Assembly (NCBI RefSeq): GCF_010499255.1
Contig: NZ_JAAGRN010000002.1
Location: 124,001-188,000 of the forward strand
Origin: Sheuella amnicola
Lineage (GTDB): Bacteria; Pseudomonadota; Gammaproteobacteria; Burkholderiales; Burkholderiaceae_B
Reading direction: 5' to 3'
DNA: 64,000 bases
Shown: piece after piece, positions 1 to 11,099 of the stretch
Layout: every line of letters begins with the position of its first letter
Numbering within the stretch: position 1 is the first letter of the stretch
Notes under the pieces: generated by a model
The model's database searches: none
What the model saw: only the letters and a program-made list of their open reading frames with translations
What the model was told of the DNA's origin: nothing
Program-made: the position numbers and the translations under genes

Positions 1-106
1 TACGGTCAAGCACTTCACCTGCGTAAGCACTCATCGAAGCGCAAACCAATACGGCACTGACCACGAGCCTTCGCGACCAGACCGGTACGGTGGCAGATGC
101 ACTCAT
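1..106 (-). CDS. N-terminus of a secreted protein, possibly an ABC transporter solute-binding protein (partial)
   Basis: Reading the minus strand from an ATG at 106 gives an open frame that runs off the window's left edge. It begins MSASATVPVWSRRL, followed by a short hydrophobic stretch ending in an Ala-Tyr-Ala motif and then GEVLDR. That is a classic Sec signal peptide with an AxA cleavage site near residue 29. A mature start of this kind is common in family 3 amino-acid-type solute-binding proteins, but only 35 codons are visible, so this is a guess from pattern. No clear ribosome binding site precedes the ATG; an in-frame TTG lies two codons upstream. The gene is divergent from the response-regulator pair that starts at 292. 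Confidence 0.5.
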   Translation of the reverse strand, partial: MSASATVPVWSRRLVVSAVLVCASMSAYAGEVLDR

Positions 107-161
107 TCGCAACAGGAAATGACAGAAGCTCCGAATGCTCATTCAGCCCTTTAGGGGAATT

Positions 162-192
162 TTTCGTTAAATTCCGTGAATCTTTCGTTAAA
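162..192. promoter_or_regulatory. Two phased direct repeats TTTCGTTAAA in a divergent promoter region
   Basis: The 10-mer TTTCGTTAAA occurs at 162-171 and again at 183-192, a centre-to-centre distance of 21 bp, or two helical turns. The surrounding stretch (about 150-285) is clearly more A+T-rich than the neighbouring genes and separates the leftward secreted-protein gene from the rightward HTH-REC gene. Repeats on one DNA face are typical of tandem regulator binding. The adjacent HTH-REC protein is an obvious candidate ligand, but that is inference. Confidence 0.4.
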
Positions 193-291
193 AATTGAAA
201 CCTGTCAAAATCAGAATTACTATTTCGGTTACTTTAGTCAATTATTTCATTTTTTGAGTATTTTCGATCGACTTCCCTTTTTCTGCGACCG

Positions 292-930
292 ATGACCTCC
301 TCCCAAGACCCTTCTAATCAAACGCCGGAATACCTCTCCACGATCGAAGTCGCTCAAATGCTCGGACTTGCAGTACGTTCCGTACAACTTATGGTTGATC
401 GAGGCGAGCTGGAAGCTTGGCGCACATCGGGAGGACATCGTCGAATCGTGCATGAGTCAGTCATGCGCTGGTTGGCTTCGCGCCAAAGAGATCCCATGGG
501 TAATAGCAGTCAAACATCCCATACGCATGCAGGCACCAAACCCAAAGAATGCAAGATTTTGCTGATTGAGGATTCTGCCCACTTTCAAAATCTGGTTGCA
601 CTGCTGATCAAGCAGCACTTTCCGAATGCCAGCCTGCATCTGGCAAGCGATGGCATATCGGGGCTCACAAAGTTCGGTCAGATTCAGCCTGACTTTCTGC
701 TAGTCGACATTTTGCTTCCCGGCATCGATGGGGCAGCGTTGATTTCCACCCTGAAATCGGACCCCCAATTTGCTCGTTGCAAGCTCATTATCGTTACGGG
801 CCTGAACAAAGGACAACTTCTTCCTTACGAGTTTGCCCTCAAGGGATTACCGGTGATACATAAAACCAATTTGGTCAACGAGTTGGTCCCTCTGCTTAAT
901 ACCCAGATCGTTCAGCACCTGTCGACATAG
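292..930 (+). CDS. Response regulator with N-terminal excisionase/MerR-like HTH and C-terminal receiver domain
   Basis: 212 aa. Residues 14-61 form an excisionase-family helix-turn-helix (STIEVAQMLGLA...VQLMVDRGELEAWRT...GGHRRI), the small winged fold that reads DNA in Xis/MerR-like proteins. A linker of about 25 residues leads to a receiver domain at about 87-205, with the acidic pocket E93/D94, phospho-acceptor D139 (in LLVDILLPGIDG), T169 and K191. DNA-binding module first and receiver second is the reverse of the usual OmpR/NarL order. It is followed with no gap by a REC-HPt gene, so the two probably form a phosphorelay. No histidine kinase is encoded nearby. The ATG at 292 has no good ribosome binding site. 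The target is unknown; its own upstream repeats are plausible. Confidence 0.85.
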   Translation: MTSSQDPSNQTPEYLSTIEVAQMLGLAVRSVQLMVDRGELEAWRTSGGHRRIVHESVMRWLASRQRDPMGNSSQTSHTHAGTKPKECKILLIEDSAHFQNLVALLIKQHFPNASLHLASDGISGLTKFGQIQPDFLLVDILLPGIDGAALISTLKSDPQFARCKLIIVTGLNKGQLLPYEFALKGLPVIHKTNLVNELVPLLNTQIVQHLST

Positions 931-1659
931 GTGACTTGTTTGGCACAGTTGCCTGCTTACAAAATTCTCTTGCTTGAAGATGACCCGCTAATGCAGCGGT
1001 TCGTATCACTTGCACTGGATGAGACTGGGCATGAAATTGTCTGCTGTCAAAATGTGAGTCAAGCCTTATCTGCTCTCAAACTAAATCGGTTTGACTTCAT
1101 CCTGACAGACCTCATGCTTCCGGGAGAGTCTGGATTGAGCTTTATCCGTAAGCTACGTCAAGATGACACCATATCCTATGGGGCTGAAGTGATTGCCCTG
1201 AGCGCAGGCATCAACGCAGCAATGATTGAAGAGCTTGAATTTCTTGGGGTAACAAAACGATTACTCAAACCGGTTTCGGTCGGTGATTTACAAGCGATCT
1301 TTGTCGAAACTCCACTTCAAGTTACACAACCTTCTCCGAGTGCGCGTGAAGCGATTGATCAATATTTTGGTGGTCAACGTACACTATTCGAGCAATTCAA
1401 GTCCCAGTCGCTTACCCTTCTTGCCGCTGATATCGATCTAGGAGATCGCCTGGTGGCGGCTGGAGCATTTCCCTCTCTGCACCAGCTTGCGCACAGCCTG
1501 AAATCTGTCCTTTTACTTCTTGGGGAGCAGCGCGCGCATGAGCTGTCACTCGCCCTGGAGCATGACCTTGCCCTCAACAATCCGGTCGCCATCCAAATCG
1601 CCCGCCAATGGGACAATCTGCGCGCAGAGCTTAAACAACTGATCGACTCTCGGCAGTAG
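931..1659 (+). CDS. Response regulator with receiver and C-terminal HPt domain
   Basis: 242 aa, starting at a GTG that directly abuts the TAG of the upstream HTH-REC gene, which suggests translational coupling. Residues 10-125 are a receiver domain: acidic cluster E16-D18, phospho-acceptor D60 in FILTDLMLPGESG, S91 and K113 in the LLKP motif. Residues about 140-240 are predicted helical and carry HSLKS at 188-192, the histidine phosphotransfer signature, with H188 as the likely phospho-histidine. The protein has no DNA-binding domain, so it probably relays phosphate, either from an unlinked hybrid kinase to its partner or as a phosphate sink. The exact start could also be the in-frame TTG at 940. 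Confidence 0.82.
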   Translation: MTCLAQLPAYKILLLEDDPLMQRFVSLALDETGHEIVCCQNVSQALSALKLNRFDFILTDLMLPGESGLSFIRKLRQDDTISYGAEVIALSAGINAAMIEELEFLGVTKRLLKPVSVGDLQAIFVETPLQVTQPSPSAREAIDQYFGGQRTLFEQFKSQSLTLLAADIDLGDRLVAAGAFPSLHQLAHSLKSVLLLLGEQRAHELSLALEHDLALNNPVAIQIARQWDNLRAELKQLIDSRQ

Positions 1660-1712
1660 TTTGAATCGCACTTCGCACGAGGGCCGCAAGATACCCTATA
1701 CTTAGCAGGTCT

Positions 1713-1796
1713 TGCGGGGGTACTTGGCGCATAGGTTCTGCCAGGTTGAGAAATACCCTTCGTACCAGTACGGATAATGCCGATGCTGGGAGCGCA
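1713..1796 (+). promoter_or_regulatory. TPP riboswitch (THI element) aptamer upstream of thiC
   Basis: The leader carries the diagnostic THI-box elements. TGAGA then TACCC (1746-1758) is followed by ACCAGTACGGATAATGCCG (1764-1782) and GCTGGGA (1785-1791). The expected helices can be drawn: P1 TGCG 1713-1716 with CGCA 1793-1796; P2 GGGTA 1718-1722 with TACCC 1754-1758; P3 CTTGGC with GCCAGG; P4 CCAG 1765-1768 with CTGG 1786-1789; P5 CGG with CCG around ATAAT. It should bind thiamine pyrophosphate and repress thiC. It precedes the pyrimidine-synthesis gene directly, the usual target. Confidence 0.93.
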
Positions 1797-1827
1797 TTCC
1801 GGCATCGCCGGAATCCATCCCGATTCG

Positions 1828-3773
<1,946 letters not shown>

Positions 3774-3792
3774 TCGACACACTCATCAATCG

Positions 3793-3818
3793 CCCCGCTA
3801 AGAGCGGGGTGTTTTTTT
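3793..3818 (+). terminator. Intrinsic terminator of thiC
   Basis: CCCCGCT (3793-3799), loop AAG, AGCGGGG (3803-3809), then TG and seven T residues (3812-3818). The U-tract ends on the base before the ATG of the next gene at 3819. Confidence 0.93.
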
Positions 3819-4949
3819 ATGACTGATACTAAAAGCATTTACAAAACTAAATCTCGCCTGCCTTTGTTTGACGCGATGAAGGCTCTTGGTTGTCTGGCTA
3901 TTGTGTTTCATCACTTAGCGATATACGGGCCCATGTCGGATGTTGTGCGCGAAGGTGCTCCCACCCTGATAGATGTTCTGGATATCTATGCGAAGCTGGC
4001 CGTGCAAATGTTTTTCGTATTAGCCGGTTTTCTAGTCGCCATGCAACTGACCCCGGATGGTCAAGCAGCGGCCCGATCTACAAAACAAAATCTGTCATTA
4101 ATCATCAAGCGCTACAAACGCCTGGTGACACCTTTTCTGTTTGCTGTCGCTGTTGCAATTCTCATCACAGCGCTTGTACGTCCATGGTTTATCCATGAGT
4201 CGCTTTCGGCGGCACCAACAATACCTCAATTGCTTGCCCATGGCTTGCTTCTACACGACATACTGGGCTACGAAGCGCTTTCGGCTGGCGTTTGGTTTGT
4301 TGCCATCGACTTTCAGTTGTTTACCATCACTGTCTTATTGACTGCAGCGATGACGCAGGTCGCCCCTGCATGGAAATCCCTGTTTCCACTTTGCATGATC
4401 GGACTGGCCGCGCTGTCGCTATTCCTAATTAACCGATACAGCGAGTATGAAATCTATGCGCCGTATTTTTTTGGAGCTTACGGTTTAGGCATGTTGGCCT
4501 ACTGGTCCACCCGCCCCAATCTATCTTCCATCGTATTTCCTTCTATGGCCATACTGGGCGCTATAGCGCTATGGATCGAATTTCGAACTCCGGTGGCAGT
4601 TGCTCTGGCAACGGCAGCCTTGGTGAGCGCCGCAGGGCAGACAGGCCTTCTTGAACGTTGGCCGCACTCTTCGTTGCTGTCCTGGATTGGTCAACGATCC
4701 TATTCGATTTTTGTCATTCACTACGGCATTTGTATTGGCTTTAACGCGCTCTGGAGCGTGTGGTTTCCGACAGGGGTCTGGATCAATGCAATTGGCATGC
4801 TTGCAGCGGGTGGCACATCGGTTTTCGCCGGCGCGCTGTTATATCGTCATATTGAAGCCCATGCCGAAGTGATTGGACTCAACCTCAAAACAGGAGTCTT
4901 GAGCACCATCATTGCAATTGCGTTGATCATCGAAGCGGTGACCTGGTAA
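3819..4949 (+). CDS. Acyltransferase family 3 integral membrane protein
   Basis: 376 aa. The N-terminus (LPLFDAMKALGCLAIVFHHL) matches the opening of acyltransferase-3 proteins, with the conserved His pair at 31-32 in the first membrane helix, and about ten hydrophobic segments follow. Members transfer acyl groups, often acetyl, to sugars of cell-surface polymers such as O-antigen, peptidoglycan or exported oligosaccharides; the substrate here cannot be inferred. The only plausible start, ATG 3819, is the first base after the thiC terminator U-tract. The terminator's GGGG arm is the only RBS-like sequence. The gene therefore depends on read-through or on an embedded promoter. It converges on metH and may be an accessory insertion between vitamin genes. 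Confidence 0.85.
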   Translation: MTDTKSIYKTKSRLPLFDAMKALGCLAIVFHHLAIYGPMSDVVREGAPTLIDVLDIYAKLAVQMFFVLAGFLVAMQLTPDGQAAARSTKQNLSLIIKRYKRLVTPFLFAVAVAILITALVRPWFIHESLSAAPTIPQLLAHGLLLHDILGYEALSAGVWFVAIDFQLFTITVLLTAAMTQVAPAWKSLFPLCMIGLAALSLFLINRYSEYEIYAPYFFGAYGLGMLAYWSTRPNLSSIVFPSMAILGAIALWIEFRTPVAVALATAALVSAAGQTGLLERWPHSSLLSWIGQRSYSIFVIHYGICIGFNALWSVWFPTGVWINAIGMLAAGGTSVFAGALLYRHIEAHAEVIGLNLKTGVLSTIIAIALIIEAVTW

Positions 4950-4969
4950 GAGCGATCCGCTGTGAGGCA

Positions 4970-7900
4970 TCACCCCAAGTTTGGTGCAAGTGTACGTTTG
5001 ACGTCCTCTTCGGTTCGCCCGGATCGCATCGCATAATCTCGCACCTGATCCTCTCCGATTGTGCCGACATTAAAGTACTGCGACTGCGGATGGCTAAAGT
5101 AAAAGCCCGAAACACTTGCCGCGGGGTGCATCGCATAACTTTCAGTCAGCATCATTCCAATATCGGCGCCATCCAGAACATCGAACATGTCGCGTTTAAC
5201 GACATGCTCGGGGCATGCGGGATAGCCCGGAGCCGGACGAATCCCTTGATATTTTTCCTTGATCATGTCTTCGTTCGACAAGTTCTCTTGCGGCGCATAG
5301 CCCCACAAATCCTGACGAACCCTGGCATGTAATGCTTCTGCAAACGCCTCGGCCATGCGATCCGCAAGAGATTTGAACATGATCGAGGAATAATCGTCGT
5401 TAGCCTTCTGAAACTCTTGTTCTTTTTTCTCGACACCTACGCCGGCCGTCACGGCGAACAAGCCAATGTAGTCAGTCTTGCCCGAAGACTTCGGCGCAAT
5501 GAAGTCCGCCAGACATTTGTTATCGACGCCTTCGCGTTTGACACCTTGTTGCCGCAGACCACGCCAGGTGAATAACACCTTGTCTCGCGATTCATCCTGA
5601 TAGACCTCGATATCATCATCATTGATCGTGTTGGCTGGATAAAACGCGACGACACCATTAGCAGTCAACCAGCGACCATCGATGATGCGTTTAAGCATCG
5701 CCTGACCATCTTCATACACTTTGCGAGCTTGCTCGCCAACAACCTTGTCATCCAGAATCGCGGGAAACTGTCCGAACAAACTCCATGTCTGGAAAAATGG
5801 GGTCCAGTCGACAAAACGGGCCAACTCGGACAGATCAAAATTCTTGAAGGTTCTGCGGCCGATGAACTTTGGACGCGGCGGCGTATAGGATGCCCAGTCG
5901 ATCGAAGCTTTTGCGGCACGAGCCTGCTCAAGAGTAATCAACGGCGTGGCTTTACGACCGGCGTGACGGCGGCGGACCTCTTCGTAATCCGCTGCGAGCT
6001 CCTGAAGATAGGTATTGGCGGTTTCGGACACGAGATTCTGCGCAACCCCTACCGAGCGACTGGCATCGGGAACATAAATCACGGGTCCTTCATAATGCGG
6101 TGCAATCTTGACTGCAGTGTGAACGCGGCTTGTCGTTGCACCGCCGATCATCAAAGGCATTTTGCGTGAACGGAAATATTCGTCGCGCTGCATTTCGCTT
6201 GCGACATAGGCCATTTCCTCTAGGCTTGGCGTAATCAATCCCGATAATCCGATAATGTCGGCATTTTCGGCTTTGGCACAAGCCAAAATCTCAGATGCGG
6301 GCACCATGACGCCCATGTTGACAACTTCGAAGTTGTTGCACTGGAGTACAACAGTCACAATATTTTTGCCGATATCATGCACATCGCCTTTGACTGTCGC
6401 CATGACAATCTTGCCCTTGGCGCGCACATCGCCCCCGGCGGCGGCGATCTGTTTCTTTTCTTCCTCGATGAATGGCACAAGATGTCCGACGGCCTGTTTC
6501 ATCACGCGAGCAGACTTCACAACCTGCGGCAAGAACATCTTGCCTTCGCCAAACAGGTCGCCGACGATATTCATGCCATCCATTAGCGGGCCTTCGATCA
6601 CCTCGATCGGACGGCCGCCTCGCGATGCAATCTGCTGACGAATTTCTTCCGTATCTTCGATGATGAAATTCGTCAGTCCATGAACCATGGCATGCGCCAA
6701 TCGTTTTTCAACCGACTGTTGACGCCATGTCAGATCCTCTTCACGCTTAATGCCACTGCCCTTAACTGTGTCTGCGAAAGTCACAAGGCGCTCAGTTGGC
6801 GTTCGCGTGTCATCAGGCTCTTTCAAGCCGACCGGCTCGGCACGGTCGAGAACGACATCTTCAACCAGATCCCGCAAAATGGGATCTATATCGGCGTAAA
6901 CACCAAGCTGCCCTGCATTCACGATCCCCATACTCAGGCCTTCTCGTATCGCGTAATACAGGAAGACTGCGTGAATCGCCTCACGCATAGGTTCGTTGCC
7001 TCGGAAAGAAAAACTCACATTCGAAATTCCGCCGGATATGCGGGCGTGAGGCAGATTTTGGCGAATCCAGCGTGTCGAATCGATGAAATCGACGGCATAA
7101 TGATTGTGCTCATCGATACCCGTGGCGATCGCAAAAACATTCGGATCAAAAATAATATCTTCCGGAGGGAATCCGACAACGTCGACCAACAACCGGTATG
7201 CGCGCGCGCAAATTTGCTGTCTGCGCTCATAAGTATCGGCTTGGCCTTTCTCGTCGAAGGCCATCACGACAGCGGCGGCACCGTAACGTCGACAAAGACG
7301 TGCTTGCGTCAGGAAGGGCTCTTCTCCCTCCTTCAGGGAGATCGAATTGACGATCGCCTTTCCCTGAACGCATTTCAGTCCGGTTTCGATGACAGACCAT
7401 TTCGAGCTGTCAATCATGACCGGCACACGTGCGATATCAGGCTCTGACGCGATGAGATTCAAGAACCTGTGCATACACGCCTGCGAATCCAACATGGCTT
7501 CATCCATGTTGATATCGATAATCTGGGCTCCATTTTCGACTTGCTGACGAGCGACTGCGAGCGCCTCATCATACTTTTCTTCGCGAATCAGGCGCGCGAA
7601 CATTTTGCTGCCTGTCACGTTGGTACGTTCGCCAACGTTGATGAAGAGTGACTCTTCATCGAAATTCAAAGCCTCCAAACCTGACAGCCGCGTGCGCACA
7701 GGAATGTCCGGCACAACGCGAACAGGCAGGCTCGAAACCTTTTCGGCGATGGCCCGAACATGATCCGGGGTTGTTCCGCAACAACCGCCAGCCATATTGA
7801 CCAATCCCGATTGGGCAAACTCTTCCAGTAAAGCAGATGTGTCTGCGGGGCTTTCGTCAAAGCCGGTGTCACTCATCGGATTCGGAAGACCCGCATTGGG

Positions 7901-8743
7901 ATAAACGCATACATAGGTATCGCAAATCTTGGAAAGTTCGGCGATGTAGGGGCGCATCAGCGCCGCACCTAACGCGCAGTTCAAACCAATCGTGACAGGA
8001 CGAGCATGACGAACCGAATTCCAGAACGCCTCTACCGTCTGGCCTGACAGAATACGGCCGGACGCATCGGTCACCGTACCCGAAATCATCACCGGCAGAC
8101 GCTCACCGCGCTTCTCGAATACCTCTTCAACCGCGAAGATGGCTGCCTTGGCATTCAAGGTATCGAAAATCGTTTCGATCAATACGATATCGATCTGGCC
8201 ATCCATCAGTCCATTCAATTGCTCCGCGTAAGCGTGGCGCAGCTCGTCAAAAGTGACGTTGCGCGCCCCCGGGTCATTCACATCCGGAGAAATCGAAGCC
8301 GTTTTGGGTTGAGGGCCCAACGCTCCCGCAACAAATCGCGGACGATCGGGGGTGCTGAATTTATCGCATGCAGCCCTAGCGATCCGTGCCGACTCAAGAT
8401 TCAACTCATATGCAAGCTCAGGCAAATCGTAATCGGATTGCGCGATCGACGTGGCACCAAAAGTGTTGGTCTCGATCACATCGGACCCGGCCTGAAGATA
8501 CTGCTCGTGAATCTCGCGAATCACCTCCGGTCGCGTCAGCGACAAAATCTCGTTGTTTCCCTTGATATCCTTACCATGGTCAACGAAGCGCTCCCCACGA
8601 AAATCGGCTTCAGATAACTTGTAGCGCTGAATCATGGTTCCCATCGCACCATCCAGAATCATGATGCGCTTACCCAGCGATCGAGCAAACTCGGAGCCAC
8701 GGGTAAAACTTTCGATCGGATAAGGCAGTTTAGGGTAGGACAT
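4970..8743 (-). CDS. metH: Cobalamin-dependent methionine synthase MetH
   Basis: 1257 aa, all four modules in one chain. Residues 20-345 are the homocysteine-binding barrel with zinc ligands C256, C321 and C322. About 365-640 is the methyltetrahydrofolate-binding barrel ([22 protein letters not shown]). About 670-900 is the cobalamin module with DxHxxG at 787-792 and axial ligand H789. The C-terminal part is the AdoMet reactivation domain ([12 protein letters not shown]). It methylates homocysteine in the cytosol. ATG 8743 (MSYPKLPYP) is chosen because family alignment begins there; a longer frame to 8872 would run into the divergent riboswitch leader. No clear RBS is seen. Its 5' region is shared with the B12 uptake operon. 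Confidence 0.97.
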   Translation of the reverse strand: MSYPKLPYPIESFTRGSEFARSLGKRIMILDGAMGTMIQRYKLSEADFRGERFVDHGKDIKGNNEILSLTRPEVIREIHEQYLQAGSDVIETNTFGATSIAQSDYDLPELAYELNLESARIARAACDKFSTPDRPRFVAGALGPQPKTASISPDVNDPGARNVTFDELRHAYAEQLNGLMDGQIDIVLIETIFDTLNAKAAIFAVEEVFEKRGERLPVMISGTVTDASGRILSGQTVEAFWNSVRHARPVTIGLNCALGAALMRPYIAELSKICDTYVCVYPNAGLPNPMSDTGFDESPADTSALLEEFAQSGLVNMAGGCCGTTPDHVRAIAEKVSSLPVRVVPDIPVRTRLSGLEALNFDEESLFINVGERTNVTGSKMFARLIREEKYDEALAVARQQVENGAQIIDINMDEAMLDSQACMHRFLNLIASEPDIARVPVMIDSSKWSVIETGLKCVQGKAIVNSISLKEGEEPFLTQARLCRRYGAAAVVMAFDEKGQADTYERRQQICARAYRLLVDVVGFPPEDIIFDPNVFAIATGIDEHNHYAVDFIDSTRWIRQNLPHARISGGISNVSFSFRGNEPMREAIHAVFLYYAIREGLSMGIVNAGQLGVYADIDPILRDLVEDVVLDRAEPVGLKEPDDTRTPTERLVTFADTVKGSGIKREEDLTWRQQSVEKRLAHAMVHGLTNFIIEDTEEIRQQIASRGGRPIEVIEGPLMDGMNIVGDLFGEGKMFLPQVVKSARVMKQAVGHLVPFIEEEKKQIAAAGGDVRAKGKIVMATVKGDVHDIGKNIVTVVLQCNNFEVVNMGVMVPASEILACAKAENADIIGLSGLITPSLEEMAYVASEMQRDEYFRSRKMPLMIGGATTSRVHTAVKIAPHYEGPVIYVPDASRSVGVAQNLVSETANTYLQELAADYEEVRRRHAGRKATPLITLEQARAAKASIDWASYTPPRPKFIGRRTFKNFDLSELARFVDWTPFFQTWSLFGQFPAILDDKVVGEQARKVYEDGQAMLKRIIDGRWLTANGVVAFYPANTINDDDIEVYQDESRDKVLFTWRGLRQQGVKREGVDNKCLADFIAPKSSGKTDYIGLFAVTAGVGVEKKEQEFQKANDDYSSIMFKSLADRMAEAFAEALHARVRQDLWGYAPQENLSNEDMIKEKYQGIRPAPGYPACPEHVVKRDMFDVLDGADIGMMLTESYAMHPAASVSGFYFSHPQSQYFNVGTIGEDQVRDYAMRSGRTEEDVKRTLAPNLG

Positions 8744-8854
8744 GTCTAGGGGCTTGAAATGTAAAAAGGGCAGCCTGACATCGTACCAAAAATAGTCTTT
8801 CAAAGATGGGGATTCCGAGGTTAAGTCCCTGCCCGTGCTACATTGCAGGCAGAA

Positions 8855-9030
8855 TTGGTGCTTTCGGTGCATCAGGTGTCCGGACTATCCGTCCGTTCGC
8901 TGCACTGGGAAAGTTAAACGGGAAACAGGGAAAGACATGGTTCATGTCTTGTGCCTGTGCTGCCCCCGCAACGGTCAGCGCCTGCGAATTCATTCGCGAT
9001 CCACATTGGCGCCAGCCCGATACCGGCCAA
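8855..9030 (+). promoter_or_regulatory. Cobalamin riboswitch upstream of btuB
   Basis: Family landmarks appear in order: GGTGC near 8857, AAGTTAAACGGGAAACAGGG (8911-8930), GTGCTGCCCCCGCAACGGTC (8957-8976), and the B12 box AGCCCGATACCGGCC (9013-9027). These match the conserved adenosylcobalamin/cobalamin aptamer core, and the downstream gene is the expected outer-membrane B12 receptor. High B12 should switch the operon off. Boundaries are approximate. Confidence 0.93.
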
Positions 9031-9038
9031 TTTAAGCG

Positions 9039-9100
9039 AGTCGGCACGAATTCAACAACCTGCCGACTTATTGAATAACAGTCGTGCGGGGACGCACGAC
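9039..9100 (+). promoter_or_regulatory. Two hairpins between the cobalamin aptamer and btuB
   Basis: AGTCGGCA (9039-9046) pairs with TGCCGACT (9061-9068) around a 14-base loop. GTCGTGCG (9081-9088) pairs with CGCACGAC (9093-9100) around GGGA. Neither has a following U-tract. The btuB RBS (AAAGG, 9105-9109) lies just after the second stem, and GACC (9098-9101) could pair with GGTC (9108-9111), so a translational expression platform is plausible. The exact fold is inference. Confidence 0.5.
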
Positions 9101-9116
9101 CGCTAAAGGTCTTTAA

Positions 9117-11063
9117 ATGTCCAATCCAATCTTCCGGCTATCGGCCGGCGCTGCCGCATTGGCAGCTTGTGCGCATGTATTTGCGCAAAACACACCCTCC
9201 GCCCCTCCCGTGCTTGAATCTGCCCCCCAAGGGCCATCTTCGCAGATGTCTACGATTGTCGTGACGCCAGCACGCACTGCCGAACCGCTATCCGAGACAC
9301 TTGGCGACAACAGTGTCATTTCACGCGAAACACTTGACACCCTGCCAAACGGCACGCTTGGTGATGTCCTTGAACGCCAGCACGCGATCAGCTCGATCAA
9401 CTATGGTGGTCCCCAGACCGTGAATACGATCAACATTCGCGGCACTAACAGTAATCAGTCCCTAGTGTTGATCGATGGCATTCGCGTCAACAACGGCACG
9501 ACCGGCCTGCCATCGCTGAGTGCCATTGCCCTTAATAGTATCGAACGCGTCGAAATCGTTCGAGGCGCGAGTTCGAGTCTGTATGGAGCAGACGCGATTG
9601 GCGGTGTCGTGAACATCATTACCCGGGGCGAACAAGATCGTCCGTTTTCAGCGTATGTGAATGCCGGCGTAGGCACGTATGCGACCACGCAATACGACGC
9701 AGGTTTCTCAGGCGCTTCAAATGGTTGGGTATACAGCCTGTATGGCGGCTACGGTCAAAGCAGCGGTTTTAATACGACCACACCATCAAACTATTACTTC
9801 ACTCCCGGAAACGATTCTTATTATCGAAGCAATGCGGGGGGCACGCTCGGCTACACATGGAAAGAGGGCCAAACCCTAACGTTTCAAACGTTCCAGTCGC
9901 GCGTCAACGGAGGCTACGACATCGGCCTACCCACTTTCAGCGACCGCAGCATCCAGACGCTGAGCACCAATATTCTGACCAGTCGCAACGTCATCAATGA
10001 GATGTGGACGAGCACGCTGAGTGCCGGACTCACCTCGGACAATTATCGAACCTATGGTGCGGCTTCGGACTCTTCTGCATGGGACCCTTCGCAGTACTTC
10101 AAGACTAATCAAGGTCAATACACCTGGCAAAACGATCTGAAATTTTCGTCAACGCAACAGTTCTCTCTTGCTTTCGAACGCCTGGATCAAAATGTGGACG
10201 GAAAACTTTCCGACGGCAGCTATCCAACTCCGAATATCGTCAATTATCAGCAAACAAGTCGCTACACGAATTCGGTAATGGGTGTTTATCGCGGCTCATG
10301 GGGCGATCAATCCGTTCAAGCTAGCGTGCGCGATGACAATAACTCCCAGTACGGCAATTTTGTAACAGGCAGCCTGGCTTATGGCTTGGCTCTGGATAAA
10401 GAGTGGAAAGCCACCGTAGGCGCAAATACCGGCTTTCGCGCACCTAACTTCAATGAGCTGTATTGGCCCGTCACCCCTTATTACATGGGAAATGCTCAGT
10501 TACAACCCGAAACCTCTCGCAATATTGAAGCGGGCTTAAAGTACGCAACCGAGCAATCACAATTCGGGCTGACAGCCTACCGTAACGAAATCACGAACCT
10601 GATCATCAGCCAACCCGTTTCACCTTACGACCCTTTCTCCGTCTACGCGCCTTACAACATCGGCAAAGCCGTTATTCAGGGCGTCACACTGACTGGCTCT
10701 CAGCGCTTCGGTAAAAACACAACTGTCCGTGGCAGCGTTGACTTCATGGATCCCCGCAACGCCGACACGGGTAAATTACTACCCCAACGGGCTCAGCAAG
10801 TCTTGAAAATGGCCGTCGACCAGTCGATCGGACAATTCAGGGTGACGGGTGAGTGGCTATTGACGAGCTATCGCATGGATTCCATGACAGGTCAGACACT
10901 TGGGGGATATGGTTTGCTCAATCTCTATGGCAGCTACCCGATCACCTCTAGTGCGGAAATTCAGGTCCGTTGGAACAATGTGTTGGGCAAGACCTACACT
11001 CTGGTGGAGGGATACAACACCCCTGGATCGAATGTGTTTGTCAACGTCGCCTGGCGGATGTAG
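9117..11063 (+). CDS. btuB: TonB-dependent vitamin B12 outer-membrane receptor BtuB
   Basis: 648 aa. The signal peptide ends near residue 23 (HVFA|QN), a TonB box STIVVTPAR lies at about 45-53, then comes the plug domain with SLVLIDGIRVN and IERVEIVRGASSSLYG...GGVVNIITR, followed by a 22-strand-type barrel rich in alternating aromatics. Identity as a cobalamin receptor rests on the cobalamin riboswitch directly upstream and btuF directly downstream. The chain ends NVAWRM rather than in the usual aromatic residue, a mild oddity for BAM recognition. The ATG has AAAGG eight bases upstream. It is the first gene of an apparent btuB-btuF-thiG-thiD unit. Confidence 0.94.
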   Translation: MSNPIFRLSAGAAALAACAHVFAQNTPSAPPVLESAPQGPSSQMSTIVVTPARTAEPLSETLGDNSVISRETLDTLPNGTLGDVLERQHAISSINYGGPQTVNTINIRGTNSNQSLVLIDGIRVNNGTTGLPSLSAIALNSIERVEIVRGASSSLYGADAIGGVVNIITRGEQDRPFSAYVNAGVGTYATTQYDAGFSGASNGWVYSLYGGYGQSSGFNTTTPSNYYFTPGNDSYYRSNAGGTLGYTWKEGQTLTFQTFQSRVNGGYDIGLPTFSDRSIQTLSTNILTSRNVINEMWTSTLSAGLTSDNYRTYGAASDSSAWDPSQYFKTNQGQYTWQNDLKFSSTQQFSLAFERLDQNVDGKLSDGSYPTPNIVNYQQTSRYTNSVMGVYRGSWGDQSVQASVRDDNNSQYGNFVTGSLAYGLALDKEWKATVGANTGFRAPNFNELYWPVTPYYMGNAQLQPETSRNIEAGLKYATEQSQFGLTAYRNEITNLIISQPVSPYDPFSVYAPYNIGKAVIQGVTLTGSQRFGKNTTVRGSVDFMDPRNADTGKLLPQRAQQVLKMAVDQSIGQFRVTGEWLLTSYRMDSMTGQTLGGYGLLNLYGSYPITSSAEIQVRWNNVLGKTYTLVEGYNTPGSNVFVNVAWRM

Positions 11064-11099
11064 CATCAAACCCTTCTGTTGAGCCTCTCAGGTCTCGTC

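Larger units (their letters stand above)
8744..9116. promoter_or_regulatory. Divergent intergenic region between metH and btuB
   Basis: This 373-base gap has no gene. Its right two thirds hold the cobalamin riboswitch and two leader hairpins on the plus strand. The left 110 bases should contain both promoters. I see TTGAAA-like hexamers on either strand but no convincingly spaced -35/-10 pair. Confidence 0.6.

Noticed and set aside
1796-1814. Perfect 8-bp hairpin ATTCCGGC/GCCGGAAT as a transcription terminator of the thiC leader
   Set aside because: It is not followed by a U-tract and lies before the RBS-masking hairpin; a translational mechanism explains the leader better.
6680-7447. Plus-strand open frame of 255 codons
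   Set aside because: It is antisense to the conserved core of metH with no family resemblance; a shadow frame.
8744-8872. Longer metH reading frame starting at 8872
   Set aside because: The extra 43 residues match nothing in MetH and would run into the opposite-strand riboswitch leader; ATG 8743 fits the family.
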